Numbered from the stretch's first letter, positions 29,182-39,215 are shown. The stretch: DNA of 64,000 nucleotides from Clostridium vincentii (GCF_002995745.1 NZ_PVXQ01000005.1:1-64000); one strand, 5' to 3'. The notes: generated by a model not told the origin, from the sequence alone. Numbers and translations are program-made.

Positions 29182-30090
29182 TTATTTTAGGTTGATTTTT
29201 AGCGGTGGCTCTATATCTATTGGTAGTAGTGTTTTATATATTCGTGTCCCTAATCTATCATTAAACTCTTGTTTTGCTTCTTTTATAATGATTGGATCTA
29301 ATAAAATATCTATTGCAGATGCAGACATAATTTCTGCTGCTTTTTGCATTGCTTTATCACCAATACTATTTCCTGCCGTTACCTCGCCTCCTACTCTGAA
29401 AATAGAAGAAAGTTTTGATAATGCTTCCATATTTATTTCTTTTCTTGGAGATTCATCTATATCAAATATAAATTCCTTTTTACCAAGCCTAACTTTTACA
29501 GGAATAATTTCATCCTTAAATTTATTATCTTTAATTGCTTTTAAAGCACGTAAATGACTCTTAAAAGAGAATTCATCTAATTCCATTCTGCTAAACGGAT
29601 AAATATCTAAAATATTTTCAGCTGTTTCTCCCATAGAAATTTGCTCAAACTCTGGTGGTACAAACATGGATTCTAAAAATTTTGGTGCTGCCATTTGATA
29701 TGGTTTTTTTCCTCGTTCTAAATAATAAGGTTTATTTGTCATACTTTCGCATCCGCCAACTACGTATATATCTCCCATACAACTTTTTATCATAGCTGTA
29801 GCAATTCCAACTGTTTCTAGACTTGATGCACATTGCCTGTCTATAGTTGTCGCCGGTATATGATCTGGAAGACCTTCTCCAATTGCACAAACCTTAGCAA
29901 CATTTCCTGGTAATCCTAATATATTCCCAAAATAAACATCATCAATCTCATTTTGATCAATGTTACTTCGTTTTACCGCTTCTTTAATAACAATACTTCC
30001 TAATTCATAATCCTTTATTGATGCTAAACTTCCACCATATTTTCCAACTGCAGTTCTTACAGCCGAAATAATTACAGCATCTCTTTTCAT
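29182..30090 (-). CDS. Truncated thiolase fused to an AbgB-like C-terminus
   Basis: Residues 1-242 are a thiolase N-terminal domain: MKRDAVIISAVRTAVG, nucleophile Cys87 in DRQCASSLE and the GGEVTAGNS motif. A normal thiolase of about 390 residues continues with the GHPIG histidine and a second cysteine near the end; both are missing. From about residue 243 the last 60 residues (IGDKAMQKAAEIMSASAIDI onward) instead resemble the C-terminus of AbgB-type M20 amidohydrolases. The reading frame is open across the join, so this looks like a deletion fusion. Thiolase activity is not expected. The ATG at 30090 is chosen over the GTG at 30102, which overlaps the ribosome site. Confidence 0.75.
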   Translation of the reverse strand: MKRDAVIISAVRTAVGKYGGSLASIKDYELGSIVIKEAVKRSNIDQNEIDDVYFGNILGLPGNVAKVCAIGEGLPDHIPATTIDRQCASSLETVGIATAMIKSCMGDIYVVGGCESMTNKPYYLERGKKPYQMAAPKFLESMFVPPEFEQISMGETAENILDIYPFSRMELDEFSFKSHLRALKAIKDNKFKDEIIPVKVRLGKKEFIFDIDESPRKEINMEALSKLSSIFRVGGEVTAGNSIGDKAMQKAAEIMSASAIDILLDPIIIKEAKQEFNDRLGTRIYKTLLPIDIEPPLKINLK

Positions 30091-30098
30091 TATTATTT

Positions 30099-30767
30099 TC
30101 ACTCCCTTGCATAATTAATAACTCCTACATTCTCTGGAATAAATAATTCTGCTTCTGTTTTTCTCAAAACTTCTTCTATTGTTGTGTGTGAAAATATTTC
30201 TACAAGCTCTAGTCTATTATTTCTCACCTTCATTACTGCAAGATCTGTAATTATTAAATCTACGCACTTTAAAGCCGTGATTGGCAGAGTACATAATTTC
30301 TTTATTTTAGACACACCATTCTTATTTACATGAGTAGTCAACACTATAACCTTTTTTGCCTTTTGGGCTAATTCCATGCCGCCACCAATTCCAGGTGTTA
30401 ACTTTCCTGGGATAATCCAATTTGCAAGATCTCCTTTTTCAGATACTTCTAATGCACCTAAAATAGTTAAATCAATTAAGCCAGCACGAATAATCGCAAA
30501 GGATGTACAGCTATCAAAATAAGAGGATCCCTGGACATTTGTACATGGAAATCCTCCTGCATTAGTATTATTTTCATTTTCATTGCCTTTATTAGGTGAA
30601 GTTCCTATACCTAACAGCCCATTTTCTCCATGAAACCATACATTCTTTTTCTCCCCAACATAATTTGCAACCAAGGTAGGAATTCCAATTCCTAGGTTTA
30701 CTACAGAATTATCTTCAATTTCTTGAGCTGCACGTTTTGCCATTAATTCTCTTTTTGCCATGGCCAT
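30099..30767 (-). CDS. CoA-transferase subunit B (AtoA/ScoB type)
   Basis: About 222 residues of a family I CoA transferase beta subunit. The catalytic glutamate lies in HGENGLLGIG, and GIGIPTLV and GGGMELAQKAKKVIV are family motifs. Together with the alpha subunit it moves CoA between a short acyl-CoA and an acid. It overlaps the end of the alpha gene by 25 bp. The ATG at 30767 is best spaced from GGGGGAAG; ATGs at 30773 and 30761 are alternatives. Confidence 0.9.
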   Translation of the reverse strand: MAMAKRELMAKRAAQEIEDNSVVNLGIGIPTLVANYVGEKKNVWFHGENGLLGIGTSPNKGNENENNTNAGGFPCTNVQGSSYFDSCTSFAIIRAGLIDLTILGALEVSEKGDLANWIIPGKLTPGIGGGMELAQKAKKVIVLTTHVNKNGVSKIKKLCTLPITALKCVDLIITDLAVMKVRNNRLELVEIFSHTTIEEVLRKTEAELFIPENVGVINYARE

Positions 30768-31444
30768 GTCCATCTTCCCCCTTCACCAGTGACAATTATA
30801 TCTACAAATATACCTGGAGTAATAATTTCCTCTGGATCTAGTTCACCAATTGAGACAATCTCTTGCGCATGAACAATTGTTAAGTCACATGCCATAGCCA
30901 TTAAAGGATTAGTGTTTCTTGCTGTTTTATCATATATTAAATTGCCATATGGATCCGCTTTCTTAGCATAAATAACTCCTACTTCAGCTCTTATTGCAGG
31001 TACTACCATATAAGCCCTATTATTCACATCTATTATTTGATAGTTTTTTCTTATCATTGTATCTATTCCACTATCAACCAAAACTCCACCTAAACCTACA
31101 CCACCTGCTCTGATACATTCTACGAAAGTACCCTGTGGTATAAATTCAACCTCCATTTTCTTTTCTGTCATTAATCTACCTGCTATAGGATTTGATCCAA
31201 TATGTGTAGTAATCATTTTTTTAACCTGTCCATTACATACTACTGGCCCTATTCCTACTTCCGGGAATGCTGCATCATTACTGATTAGTATTAAATTTCG
31301 TACATTCTTTTCAAAAATGGCCTTTGTAATTAATGGCGAAGTTCCAACCCCACCAAATCCACCACACATTAAAGTAGTTCCGTTTTTAATATACTCCATT
31401 GCATATTCTAATGTCTTAATTTTATTATATTGATTTTCAATCAA
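30743..31444 (-). CDS. CoA-transferase subunit A (AtoD/ScoA type)
   Basis: 233 residues, alpha subunit of the same CoA transferase: MCGGFGGVGTSP glycine loop and FVECIRAGGVGLGGVLV. The TTG start at 31444 follows AAAGGAG. It lies 24 bp after the aminotransferase gene, so the order on the strand is aminotransferase, subunit A, subunit B, thiolase. That order fits deamination of an amino acid followed by CoA activation and thiolytic cleavage. Confidence 0.9.
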   Translation of the reverse strand: MIENQYNKIKTLEYAMEYIKNGTTLMCGGFGGVGTSPLITKAIFEKNVRNLILISNDAAFPEVGIGPVVCNGQVKKMITTHIGSNPIAGRLMTEKKMEVEFIPQGTFVECIRAGGVGLGGVLVDSGIDTMIRKNYQIIDVNNRAYMVVPAIRAEVGVIYAKKADPYGNLIYDKTARNTNPLMAMACDLTIVHAQEIVSIGELDPEEIITPGIFVDIIVTGEGGRWTWPWQKEN

Positions 31445-31467
31445 GATATTTACTCCTTTTCATATCT

Positions 31468-32811
31468 CTAATAAATTTTCAATCCTTCTTCAACAGAACT
31501 AATCACACAATCAATTCGTCTTATAATTTCATCAAGTTCAGTATATTCTACAATAAAAGCAGGCGCTACCATGGCCATATCACCTCTAACTCCTTTGTCA
31601 CACCCTGTACTTGTTTCTAAAAACATTTTTTGCTCAAGTGCTGCTTTACTAATCAGACTTGAATATTTCACTTTTGCGTCAAATGGTTCCTTAGTTTTTT
31701 TATCCTGAACAAACTCTATACCAATCATTAACCCTAAGCCACGTACTTCACCTACGCTTGGATGTTTCTTTGCCATCTGGATTAAACCTTTTAAAAGATA
31801 CTCACCTTTTTTGGCAACTTTTTCAACTAACTGATTCTTTTTTAATATTTCAAATGTCTTTACAACAACTGCAGCCCCAAGAGGATTACCTGCCCAAGAA
31901 TATCCTGCTAAAAATTCACCAGAATTTGCATTCAAACCTTGATATACTTTCTCACTACATGCAACTGCTCCAATTGGGAAATAACCACCTGAAAGAGCTT
32001 TTCCTAAAGCAATAATATCAGGTATAATTCTAAAATGTTTATAGGAAAAATATTTTCCTGTTCTCCCTATTCCAGCCATGACTTCATCATCGATTAACAG
32101 TACATTATATTTATCACATATTTCTCTAATTCGTGTGTAATAACCCTCTTCAGGATAATTACCACATATAGACATTCCCGAAACCGGTTCCATTATAAAC
32201 GCGGCTACAGTATCATCACCTTGACATAATATCTCATTCTCTAAAGCTTGTGCACATTCAAAATTACATTTTCCACGTTCTTTGTTATACCAACAGCGAT
32301 AGCAGTAAGCTGGGGGAATATGACCAAAATCAGTAAGGTATTGATCATATCCTTTTCGCCTTCCTGTAAAACCAGTTATAGATAATGCCCCCATAGTACT
32401 CCCATGATAACTTTGCCACCTAGAAATAATTTTATATTTATTATCTAATCCAATATTTATAAAATACCTTCTTGCTAATTTCATTGTAATTTCAACGGCT
32501 TCTGATCCTCCACTAACACTAAATACTTTAGTGAAATCATAGTCAGATGCTTCACAAATTTTTTGACATGCGGTCTCTAATACATCTGTCACGCAATCCC
32601 AACGATAAACAAATGATATCTTATCAGATTGCTCTTTTAATGCATCTCCCATTTCCTTCATACCATGCCCAAGGCTTACAAGTACGGCTCCACTTGTACC
32701 ATCAATATATTCATTTTCATCTGAGTCATATAAATATATACCTTTTCCATGAGTTATTACCGGATATTTCTTTTTAAAAAATGGATTTAGTACACAAGAT
32801 TCTTTATTCAT
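31468..32811 (-). CDS. Class III PLP-dependent aminotransferase
   Basis: 447 residues of the omega-amino-acid/ornithine-type aminotransferase family. Visible features are the N-terminal GIYLYDSDENEYIDG, the PLP-loop SGGSEAVEITMKLAR, the aspartate in LLIDDEVMAG and the Schiff-base lysine in ALGKALSGGYFP. It probably removes an omega- or alpha-amino group using pyruvate or 2-oxoglutarate; the amine is unknown. The ATG at 32811 has AGAGGGTG upstream, while the TTG or ATG further up lacks one. Promoter elements must lie between it and the terminator at 32883. Confidence 0.88.
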   Translation of the reverse strand: MNKESCVLNPFFKKKYPVITHGKGIYLYDSDENEYIDGTSGAVLVSLGHGMKEMGDALKEQSDKISFVYRWDCVTDVLETACQKICEASDYDFTKVFSVSGGSEAVEITMKLARRYFINIGLDNKYKIISRWQSYHGSTMGALSITGFTGRRKGYDQYLTDFGHIPPAYCYRCWYNKERGKCNFECAQALENEILCQGDDTVAAFIMEPVSGMSICGNYPEEGYYTRIREICDKYNVLLIDDEVMAGIGRTGKYFSYKHFRIIPDIIALGKALSGGYFPIGAVACSEKVYQGLNANSGEFLAGYSWAGNPLGAAVVVKTFEILKKNQLVEKVAKKGEYLLKGLIQMAKKHPSVGEVRGLGLMIGIEFVQDKKTKEPFDAKVKYSSLISKAALEQKMFLETSTGCDKGVRGDMAMVAPAFIVEYTELDEIIRRIDCVISSVEEGLKIY

Positions 32812-32882
32812 ATTTACACCCTCTTCTATAGAAGTATAATAATCTAAAGAAGATTTATGCCATTTAAGATGCAATCAAAAAA

Positions 32883-32929
32883 AATAACAAACCAGTATGC
32901 TTGTGTATTTTGCATACTGGTTTGTTATT
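32883..32929 (-). terminator. Terminator of the amino-acid ABC transporter operon
   Basis: A perfect 18-bp stem (left arm ending CCAGTATGC) runs on the minus strand into TTTTTTTTGATT. It separates the transporter genes from the catabolic genes. Confidence 0.9.
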
Positions 32930-32942
32930 ATCTTTTATGTGC

Positions 32943-33671
32943 CTAAAATAAATTTACGCTATCTAAAAAGCTCTGTAGTCTTTCATGCTTTGGATGATTA
33001 AATATTTCATCAGGAGTTCCAATTTCAGCAATTTTTCCTTCATTAAAAAATACTACTCTATCTGAAACTTCTTTTGCAAAGGCCATCTCATGAGTGACTA
33101 TAATCATTGTCATCCCAAGTTCTGCAAGTTCTTTTATAGTCACAAGAACTTCCCCTACAAGTTCTGGGTCAAGAGCTGAAGTTGGCTCATCAAAAAGTAT
33201 AACATCTGGATTCATTGCTAATGTTCTAGCAATTGCAGTTCTTTGTTTTTGCCCTCCTGATAGCATATCTGGATATGTATCTACTTTATCTTCTAATCCA
33301 ACTTTAGTTAAATAAAGTCTAGCAATCTTTTCTGCTTCTTCAGCTGTCTTTTTTTGCACAATTCTTGGTCCACTCATCACATTTTCTAATATAGTCATAT
33401 TAGAGAATAGGTTGAAATTTTGAAATACCATTCCTACTTTTGCTCTGAATTTATTAATTTCAAAAGGAGTTTTTCCAACAACTTTTCCATTAAATAAAAT
33501 TTTCCCTTTATCTTTTTTATCAAGAAAGTTTATACATCTAAGAAATGTACTTTTACCTGATCCACTTGATCCAATTATGCTTACTACTTCTCCACGCTCT
33601 ATTTTAAAATCTACGCCTTTAATTACTTTTAACTTTCCGAAACTTTTATGTAAATTTTTTATTTCAATCAT
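32943..33671 (-). CDS. Polar amino-acid ABC transporter, ATP-binding protein
   Basis: 242 residues of the GlnQ/HisP type. Walker A is GSSGSGKST, the signature LSGGQKQR, Walker [13 protein letters not shown] and the switch histidine IIVTHEM. It powers uptake through the permease whose stop lies directly before its start. Substrate is a polar amino acid or related amine. Confidence 0.93.
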   Translation of the reverse strand: MIEIKNLHKSFGKLKVIKGVDFKIERGEVVSIIGSSGSGKSTFLRCINFLDKKDKGKILFNGKVVGKTPFEINKFRAKVGMVFQNFNLFSNMTILENVMSGPRIVQKKTAEEAEKIARLYLTKVGLEDKVDTYPDMLSGGQKQRTAIARTLAMNPDVILFDEPTSALDPELVGEVLVTIKELAELGMTMIIVTHEMAFAKEVSDRVVFFNEGKIAEIGTPDEIFNHPKHERLQSFLDSVNLF

Positions 33672-34376
33672 TTATGCTCGCCTCTCATTACGTTTTAATC
33701 TGTTCTCAATCATCTTTAGTATCTTACTCATTCCATATGTAAGAACCATATAGAAACAAGCAGCATCAAAATAAATTGGGAAAATAGAGTATGTTGCCGC
33801 TGCAGTCTGTCTTGCAATCATCATTGTCTCTGAAATAGTTATTACACTTGCAAGAGATGAATCTTTGATTGCCAAAAGGAATTGATTTCCTAATGCTGGA
33901 ACTCCGCTTTTAAATGCTTGAGGAAAGATAACATGTCTAAATGCTTGGAATTTACTCATTCCAATAGCACATGCTGCCTCGTCTTGTCCATAATCAACTG
34001 ATCTAATTGCACCACGGAAAATTTCACTAATATATGCACCATTATGGAAAGCTAGCCCCACAACAGCTGTAACAAATCGATCTAATTTAATCCCCATCTG
34101 CGGTAAAGCATAAAATATAAAAAATAACTGTAACAATAGCGGTGTTCCACGAACAAGTGCTACATAAATATCAGTTATTATGCATAATGGCTTTATTTTT
34201 GTCATTTTTAATATATTTGCAAAAAGACCAAAAACTGTACCTAAAAGTATTGATAAAATTGATAGTTCTAAAGTAATCAATACACCCGGTAAAAAGTTAG
34301 GTAAATATTCAATTGCTGTAGAAAAGAACTCAACTACCCCATCCTTAATTCCTAATAAAAACTCTACTATTTCCAT
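33672..34376 (-). CDS. Polar amino-acid ABC transporter, permease
   Basis: 234 residues with about five membrane helices and the HisM/GlnP-type family loop (AACAIGMSKFQAFRHVIFPQA) that couples to the ATPase, shown here in part as GMSKFQAFRHVIFPQA. The ATG at 34376 has AAGGAGAG upstream; the longer frame to 34430 has none. One permease gene only, so it likely works as a homodimer. Confidence 0.92.
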   Translation of the reverse strand: MEIVEFLLGIKDGVVEFFSTAIEYLPNFLPGVLITLELSILSILLGTVFGLFANILKMTKIKPLCIITDIYVALVRGTPLLLQLFFIFYALPQMGIKLDRFVTAVVGLAFHNGAYISEIFRGAIRSVDYGQDEAACAIGMSKFQAFRHVIFPQAFKSGVPALGNQFLLAIKDSSLASVITISETMMIARQTAAATYSIFPIYFDAACFYMVLTYGMSKILKMIENRLKRNERRA

Positions 34377-34442
34377 AAATTCTCTCCTTATTATTAAAAT
34401 ATAAGTAGATATGTAGTTATCTAACCACATATCTACTCAAGA

Positions 34443-35222
34443 TTACTTTTCTAATATATTAGTACCAAACCAACGTTGACTTATTTCTTCGTAAGTTCCA
34501 TTTTCAGTTATTACTTTTAATGCTCTATTTAATTCTTTCAATAGATCTTCATCTTCTTGACGTACAGCAATTCCAATATCCTCTGTATAAAGCAAAGGTC
34601 CAACAGCTACTAAGTTATATTCAGCTGGTGCTTGTATCCCTACAAATCTACTAGTTACAATTCCATCTGAACGTCCGTCTGAAGCTGCCATAAAGTTCTC
34701 AATATCACTTTCAAATTGAACTGCTTCTTTAATATTATCCATAGTCTCTAGTTCTTTTTGAAAAGTTGTACCAGTAACAACTCCTACTTTACCATCTGTT
34801 AAATCTTCAATTGAGTTTAAATTTAAATCTTTCTTTGCAAAAAATTGTGCACCATCATAATAATATGGTTCAGTAAAACTTACTTCCTTTAATCTGTCCT
34901 CTGTAATAGCCAAACCACCAATAACTGTGTCAAATCTATCACTTTTTAATCCTCCAACAATACCATCCCATTGAGTTGTAATTGGTTCAGCCTCAACTCC
35001 CATCTCACTAGCAAGTGCATTTGCAATATCCACATCAAAGCCGACTACGTCACCGCTATCATCAATGGAATTGAATGGTGGATAAGCACCTGATAATGCA
35101 TATGTGAATTTCCCTTCCTCCTTAATTTTTTCTAATGTTGATTGATCTGATTGTCCTCCACATGCTATCAATGACATGCTTAATCCTACTGCCATAACTA
35201 CTGCTAAAAATTTTTTCTTCAT
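34443..35222 (-). CDS. Amino-acid-binding lipoprotein of the ABC transporter
   Basis: 259 residues, solute-binding protein family 3. The signal peptide ends in the lipobox LIAC (Cys21), so it is anchored outside the membrane. Typical family motifs are FTYALSGAYPPFNSID, VVGFDVDIANAL and VGVVTGTT. First gene of the importer operon with GAGGAGG upstream. A terminator-like hairpin lies in its leader (35250-35285). Confidence 0.93.
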   Translation of the reverse strand: MKKKFLAVVMAVGLSMSLIACGGQSDQSTLEKIKEEGKFTYALSGAYPPFNSIDDSGDVVGFDVDIANALASEMGVEAEPITTQWDGIVGGLKSDRFDTVIGGLAITEDRLKEVSFTEPYYYDGAQFFAKKDLNLNSIEDLTDGKVGVVTGTTFQKELETMDNIKEAVQFESDIENFMAASDGRSDGIVTSRFVGIQAPAEYNLVAVGPLLYTEDIGIAVRQEDEDLLKELNRALKVITENGTYEEISQRWFGTNILEK

Positions 35223-35249
35223 AATAACTGCCTCCTCTAAAAAAAATAA

Positions 35250-35285
35250 GTCATTTAAGACAGCAACTATGTTATCTTAAATGAC
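35250..35285 (-). terminator. Terminator-like hairpin in the transporter leader (possible attenuator)
   Basis: GTCATTTAAGA and TCTTAAATGAC form a perfect 11-bp stem on the minus strand, followed by TTATTTTTTTT and then at once by the GAGGAGG ribosome site of the binding-protein gene. With a promoter at 35336-35364 upstream, it lies in the untranslated leader. It could be a regulated attenuator or could reduce read-through. Confidence 0.65.
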
Positions 35286-35335
35286 CTCTTCGTCTTTTAA
35301 TTTGTTTCTTTATTTTAAGTTGTCTTGTTTTCTTA

Positions 35336-35364
35336 ATTATACCAGTTGCTATTCTTTGATACAA
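35336..35364 (-). promoter_or_regulatory. Promoter of the amino-acid transporter operon
   Basis: On the minus strand TTGTAT (35364-35359), a 17-bp spacer and TATAAT (35341-35336) form a sigma-A-like promoter. It lies between the PucR-type regulator gene and the leader hairpin. Confidence 0.65.
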
Positions 35365-35448
35365 TAAGCATACTTCCAAACTTATTTGTGCATATGCTTA
35401 ATACATACTATAAAACTTATATTTAAATTTTTTTGACTATTAGTTATC

Positions 35449-36615
35449 CTAAAGAATATCTTGTATTTTTAATGCCAACATAATTTTAAATTTATCTTCT
35501 TCATTTCTCATATCATACTCTGTAATTTCTTTAATTTTTTCAATTTTATAGTTTATAGTATTCCTATGTACAAACATATAATCTGCCATTTCTTGTACGC
35601 TAGCATTATGATTAATATATTCCCTTAAAAAATTGATATACTCAGTGCCATTAATCTCATCAAATTCTAATAGCTTTTGGAAAATTTCATAATATAATTC
35701 TTGTAGTATTTCATTATTTTCCATAGATATCAATAATTTATAAACTCCCATATCTTTATAGCACATATGATATGATTCATTTTTAATCGCCATTTTATAA
35801 GATGAAATTGCTTGTTTATAACTTGTGCCCAAATATGTAATACCACTTAAAATATTTCCTATTCCCATATGAAATGTAAAATCAGCTTTTTTCATTAATA
35901 ACTCTTGTTCTATAACTTCTATACAAGACATAATTTCGTCATATTCCATATCAATTAAAATTAGAACTAAAAAATTATTATCATTGATGATACTGAATTT
36001 TTCACTAACTTGATTAATAATTGCTTTTATCTTATATCTAGCAAGATTAATGTTAAAATCGTTATTTTCTTTATCATAGTCTTCAATTTTAATAGTAATA
36101 ACACAATAATCACTATCAACTTCAAAACCATATCTCTCAAGTTGTGACCTATATAGTTCAATATCTTCTGAAGAATAAATAGCATTTTTAAAAGCCTCAG
36201 AAATACTCAGTTCATTTTGTTCACTGCCTACAATTTTATTGGCAAATTCTCTAGTTAAATTCACTAGGTGTACATGCCATGGTATAGTTAATAACGGAAA
36301 TTTATTCTTATTACAAAAATCAATAATTTCTATAGGTATACATTCTATATTAGGTCCAATATTTACTATTATTCCGCAAGCATTATTTGCGTGTAAACTT
36401 TTCACAAGGTTAAGCAACCATGACTTTTCTTTATATGGCACTCCTGTGGTTATTACAAGTTCACCACCACTAATATATCCATCTACGTTTTCATTTTCTA
36501 CTATATGTACCCATTGAACAAGTTTCCCCATCCCTTCCTGTCCTGCAATAAGGCTTATTTCAAATTTCTTTTCATAATTATAATATAGTCCTTCCAATCT
36601 AATTGACATACTCAT
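35449..36615 (-). CDS. PucR/CdaR-type transcriptional regulator
   Basis: 388 residues. The N-terminal part (about 8-125) is a PucR purine-catabolism-regulator-type sensor (GGELVITTGVPY). The middle is a GGDEF-like fold without the motif, and the C-terminus carries the PucR helix-turn-helix (NASVQEMADYMFVHRNTINYKIEKI in part: MFVHRNTINYKIEKI). Such activators control nitrogen-compound catabolism. Its position upstream of the importer and aminotransferase genes suggests it controls them. Confidence 0.85.
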   Translation of the reverse strand: MSMSIRLEGLYYNYEKKFEISLIAGQEGMGKLVQWVHIVENENVDGYISGGELVITTGVPYKEKSWLLNLVKSLHANNACGIIVNIGPNIECIPIEIIDFCNKNKFPLLTIPWHVHLVNLTREFANKIVGSEQNELSISEAFKNAIYSSEDIELYRSQLERYGFEVDSDYCVITIKIEDYDKENNDFNINLARYKIKAIINQVSEKFSIINDNNFLVLILIDMEYDEIMSCIEVIEQELLMKKADFTFHMGIGNILSGITYLGTSYKQAISSYKMAIKNESYHMCYKDMGVYKLLISMENNEILQELYYEIFQKLLEFDEINGTEYINFLREYINHNASVQEMADYMFVHRNTINYKIEKIKEITEYDMRNEEDKFKIMLALKIQDIL

Positions 36616-36719
36616 CTCCCTTTCTTATCATGAGCTCTAATTCTAAATGTGAGCCTTTTCTCGTCTCAAATTTTTCTTATTTCTATATGTAAATCATACC
36701 ATATTTAAGATTAAAAAAG

Positions 36720-36751
36720 GATGATTTCGTGTTTCTCTACACGAAATCGTT
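36720..36751 (-). terminator. Orphan terminator hairpin
   Basis: GATGATTTCGTG pairs with CACGAAATCGTT, with a T-run on the minus strand (CCTTTTTTAATC). It is a near copy of the terminator at 28522-28553, yet no minus-strand gene lies upstream of it; the next gene is the plus-strand GH3. It may mark a lost gene. Confidence 0.6.
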
Positions 36752-36857
36752 CTTTTATTAGTAAAATCACTATATTTCTCTTTAGCTAATATTTTTACAT
36801 GTTTTTTAGGTTCTCTTTCATAGAATATAATGATAAGAACTATAGGGTGGTCTTGCA

Positions 36858-39113
36858 GTGGATATTAAAAATATGATTAATCAAATGACACTAGAAGAAA
36901 AAGCATCTATTTGCTCTGGAAAAAACATATGGGAAACCCAAGATATAGAAAGACTTTGTATACCTTCAATAACTCTAACGGATGGCCCTTATGGGGTTGT
37001 AAAACGATTATCCGGTTTTAGTGATATTGTCCCATCTACATGTTTTCCAACCTCTTCTGCTATGTCATCCTCTTGGGATGTAGATCTTCTTTATGATATA
37101 GGGAAAGCTATTGGTGAAGAATGTCAAGCAGAGAATGTTGGTATAATTTTGGCACCTGCTATGAATATTCAACGATCCCCACTAGGTGGAAGAAACTTTG
37201 AATATTTTTCAGAAGATCCCATCTTAAGTGGAGAAATTGCTGCAGCTTTTATAGAGGGAGTTCAAAGCCAAGGTGTTGGGGCCTGTGTAAAACATTATGC
37301 TGCAAATAATCAAGAATATCGTAGACAGGTTGTTAATAACATCATTGACCAACAAGCCTTGAATGAAATCTATTTCACTAACTTTGAAAGAGCGATTAAA
37401 AAATCCAATCCTTGGGTTACCATGGCTGCCTATAATAAGCTAAATGGGATACATTGTACAGAAAATAAATATTTATTAACAGATGTTTTAAGAAATGAAT
37501 GGAACTTTCATGGATTTGTTGTATCAGATTGGTATGCAGTAGATTCAATAGTAAATTCATTAAAAGCAGGCCTTGATCTAGAAATGCCTTCTTCCTATGG
37601 TATCAACAGTAAAAAGATTGTTGAAGCTGTACTAAATGATACTTTAGATGAATCAATTCTTGATAATGCAGTAGAAAATATTTAAAATATAGTATTTAAA
37701 ATTGCTGAGAATCAAAAAGATAATGCTACTTATAGTAAATATAAACATAACTACTTAGCTAGAAAAGCTGCGAGGAATTGTATTGTTCTTCTTAAAAACG
37801 AAAACAATCTTTTACCTCTAAAAAAAGAAAAGCTGAAGAAGAAAAAGATAGCTATCATTGGAGAGTATTCAAAAAAGCCAAGATATCAAGGAGAGGGCAG
37901 TGCTCATGTTACTCCTACAATGATTGAAAATGGCTATGATGAGATTGTTAAACTAACTGGAAATTCAACTAAAATATATTATTCAAAGGGATACAATATT
38001 ACTGAAGAAATTATAAAAAATGATACTTATCTTATTAAGGAAGCTACACGAGTCGCAAAAATATCAGATCTAGTAATACTCTTTTTAGGTACTCCAGAAT
38101 CTTATGATGAAGAGGATCATGATAGAGAAAATATTGATTTACCAGCAAATCAAGTAGAATTACTTAAAGAGATTGCCAAAGTTCAAAAAAATATAATAGT
38201 AATTCTTAGCAATGGTTCACCAGTTACTATTTCACCTTGGTATAAATATGCAACTTCTATTTTAGAAGCCTGGCTCACAGGCCAAGGAAGTGGCGGCGCT
38301 ATTGCAGATGTTTTATTTGGCATAGTAAATCCATCTGGAAAACTACCATCGACCTTTCCAATACAACTATCTGATAATCCCACTTACTTAGATTACGTGG
38401 ACTCAGAGAACAATTTAGAATATAAGGAAGGGATTTTTGTAGGTTATAGGTATTATGACAAGAAAAATATGGAGGTTGAATTTCCTTTTGGATTTGGATT
38501 ATCCTACACGACCTTTTGTTACAGCGACTTAACCTTAAGTAAAGATGTATTAAAAGACAATTACACCCTAGAGGTAAATCTTAAAATAAAAAATACAGGG
38601 GTATATTTTGGTAAGGAAGTTGTACAACTTTATGTAGGAAATTCCTTAGGTAATGTTCCAAGACCTATAAAGGAATTAAAAACTTTTACAAAAGTATCCC
38701 TTCATCCTGGTGAAGAAAAAAAAGTACGTTTTCGGCTTCATAAAAGAGATTTTTCTTACTATGATGTGATGATAAAAGATTGGGTAGTCAAAAGTGGTAC
38801 TTTTCAAATCTTAGTTGGTAAATCTTCTAGAGATATTTGTTTAATGGAAAATATATCTGTTCAGTCTCCATATATACCTAAAATCAAATATACTAGAGAT
38901 ACATTCATAGGCGATTTCCTTCTACACCCTAATGCTAAAACATTTGTAGAATCTTTACTTAAAGATGCAGCACAATCTATAACAACTGATGAAAAAGCTC
39001 AAAAACAAATTATAGGATATTTAAAAAACATTCCAATAAGTAAATTACTAGTTATAAATAAGGGTAGCTTTACTAAAGGGATGTTAGATGAACTTCTTGA
39101 ATTAGTAACATAA
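36858..39113 (+). pseudogene. GH3 beta-glucosidase, interrupted by one in-frame stop
   Basis: A GH3 enzyme of about 751 codons in one frame. N-terminal barrel: TDGPYGV, GRNFEYFSEDP, KHYAANNQE and the nucleophile region GFVVSDWYAV. The second domain and a C-terminal fibronectin-like domain follow (GFGLSYTTF, PRPIKELKTF). A TAA at 37683-37685, after residue 275, breaks the gene just past the barrel; the frame is otherwise intact on both sides, including the 78 codons before the next ATG at 37920. Start GTG with AGGGTGG upstream. No signal peptide, so cytoplasmic. Either a recent nonsense mutation, a sequencing error or readthrough. Confidence 0.85.
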
Positions 39114-39153
39114 CTAAAATCTATAATTTGTACCATTAAGTCCCAACAAGCAA

Positions 39154-39186
39154 CAAGCCGTGGCAAAATTTAATTGCCACGGCTTG
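39154..39186. terminator. Convergent terminator hairpin
   Basis: A 13-bp GC-rich stem (CAAGCCGTGGCAA with its complement) lies between the GH3 gene and the convergent cyclase gene. Neither flank has a clean U-run. Confidence 0.6.
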
Positions 39187-39215
39187 AATAATAATAAGAC
39201 ATGTGAAATAGAAAC

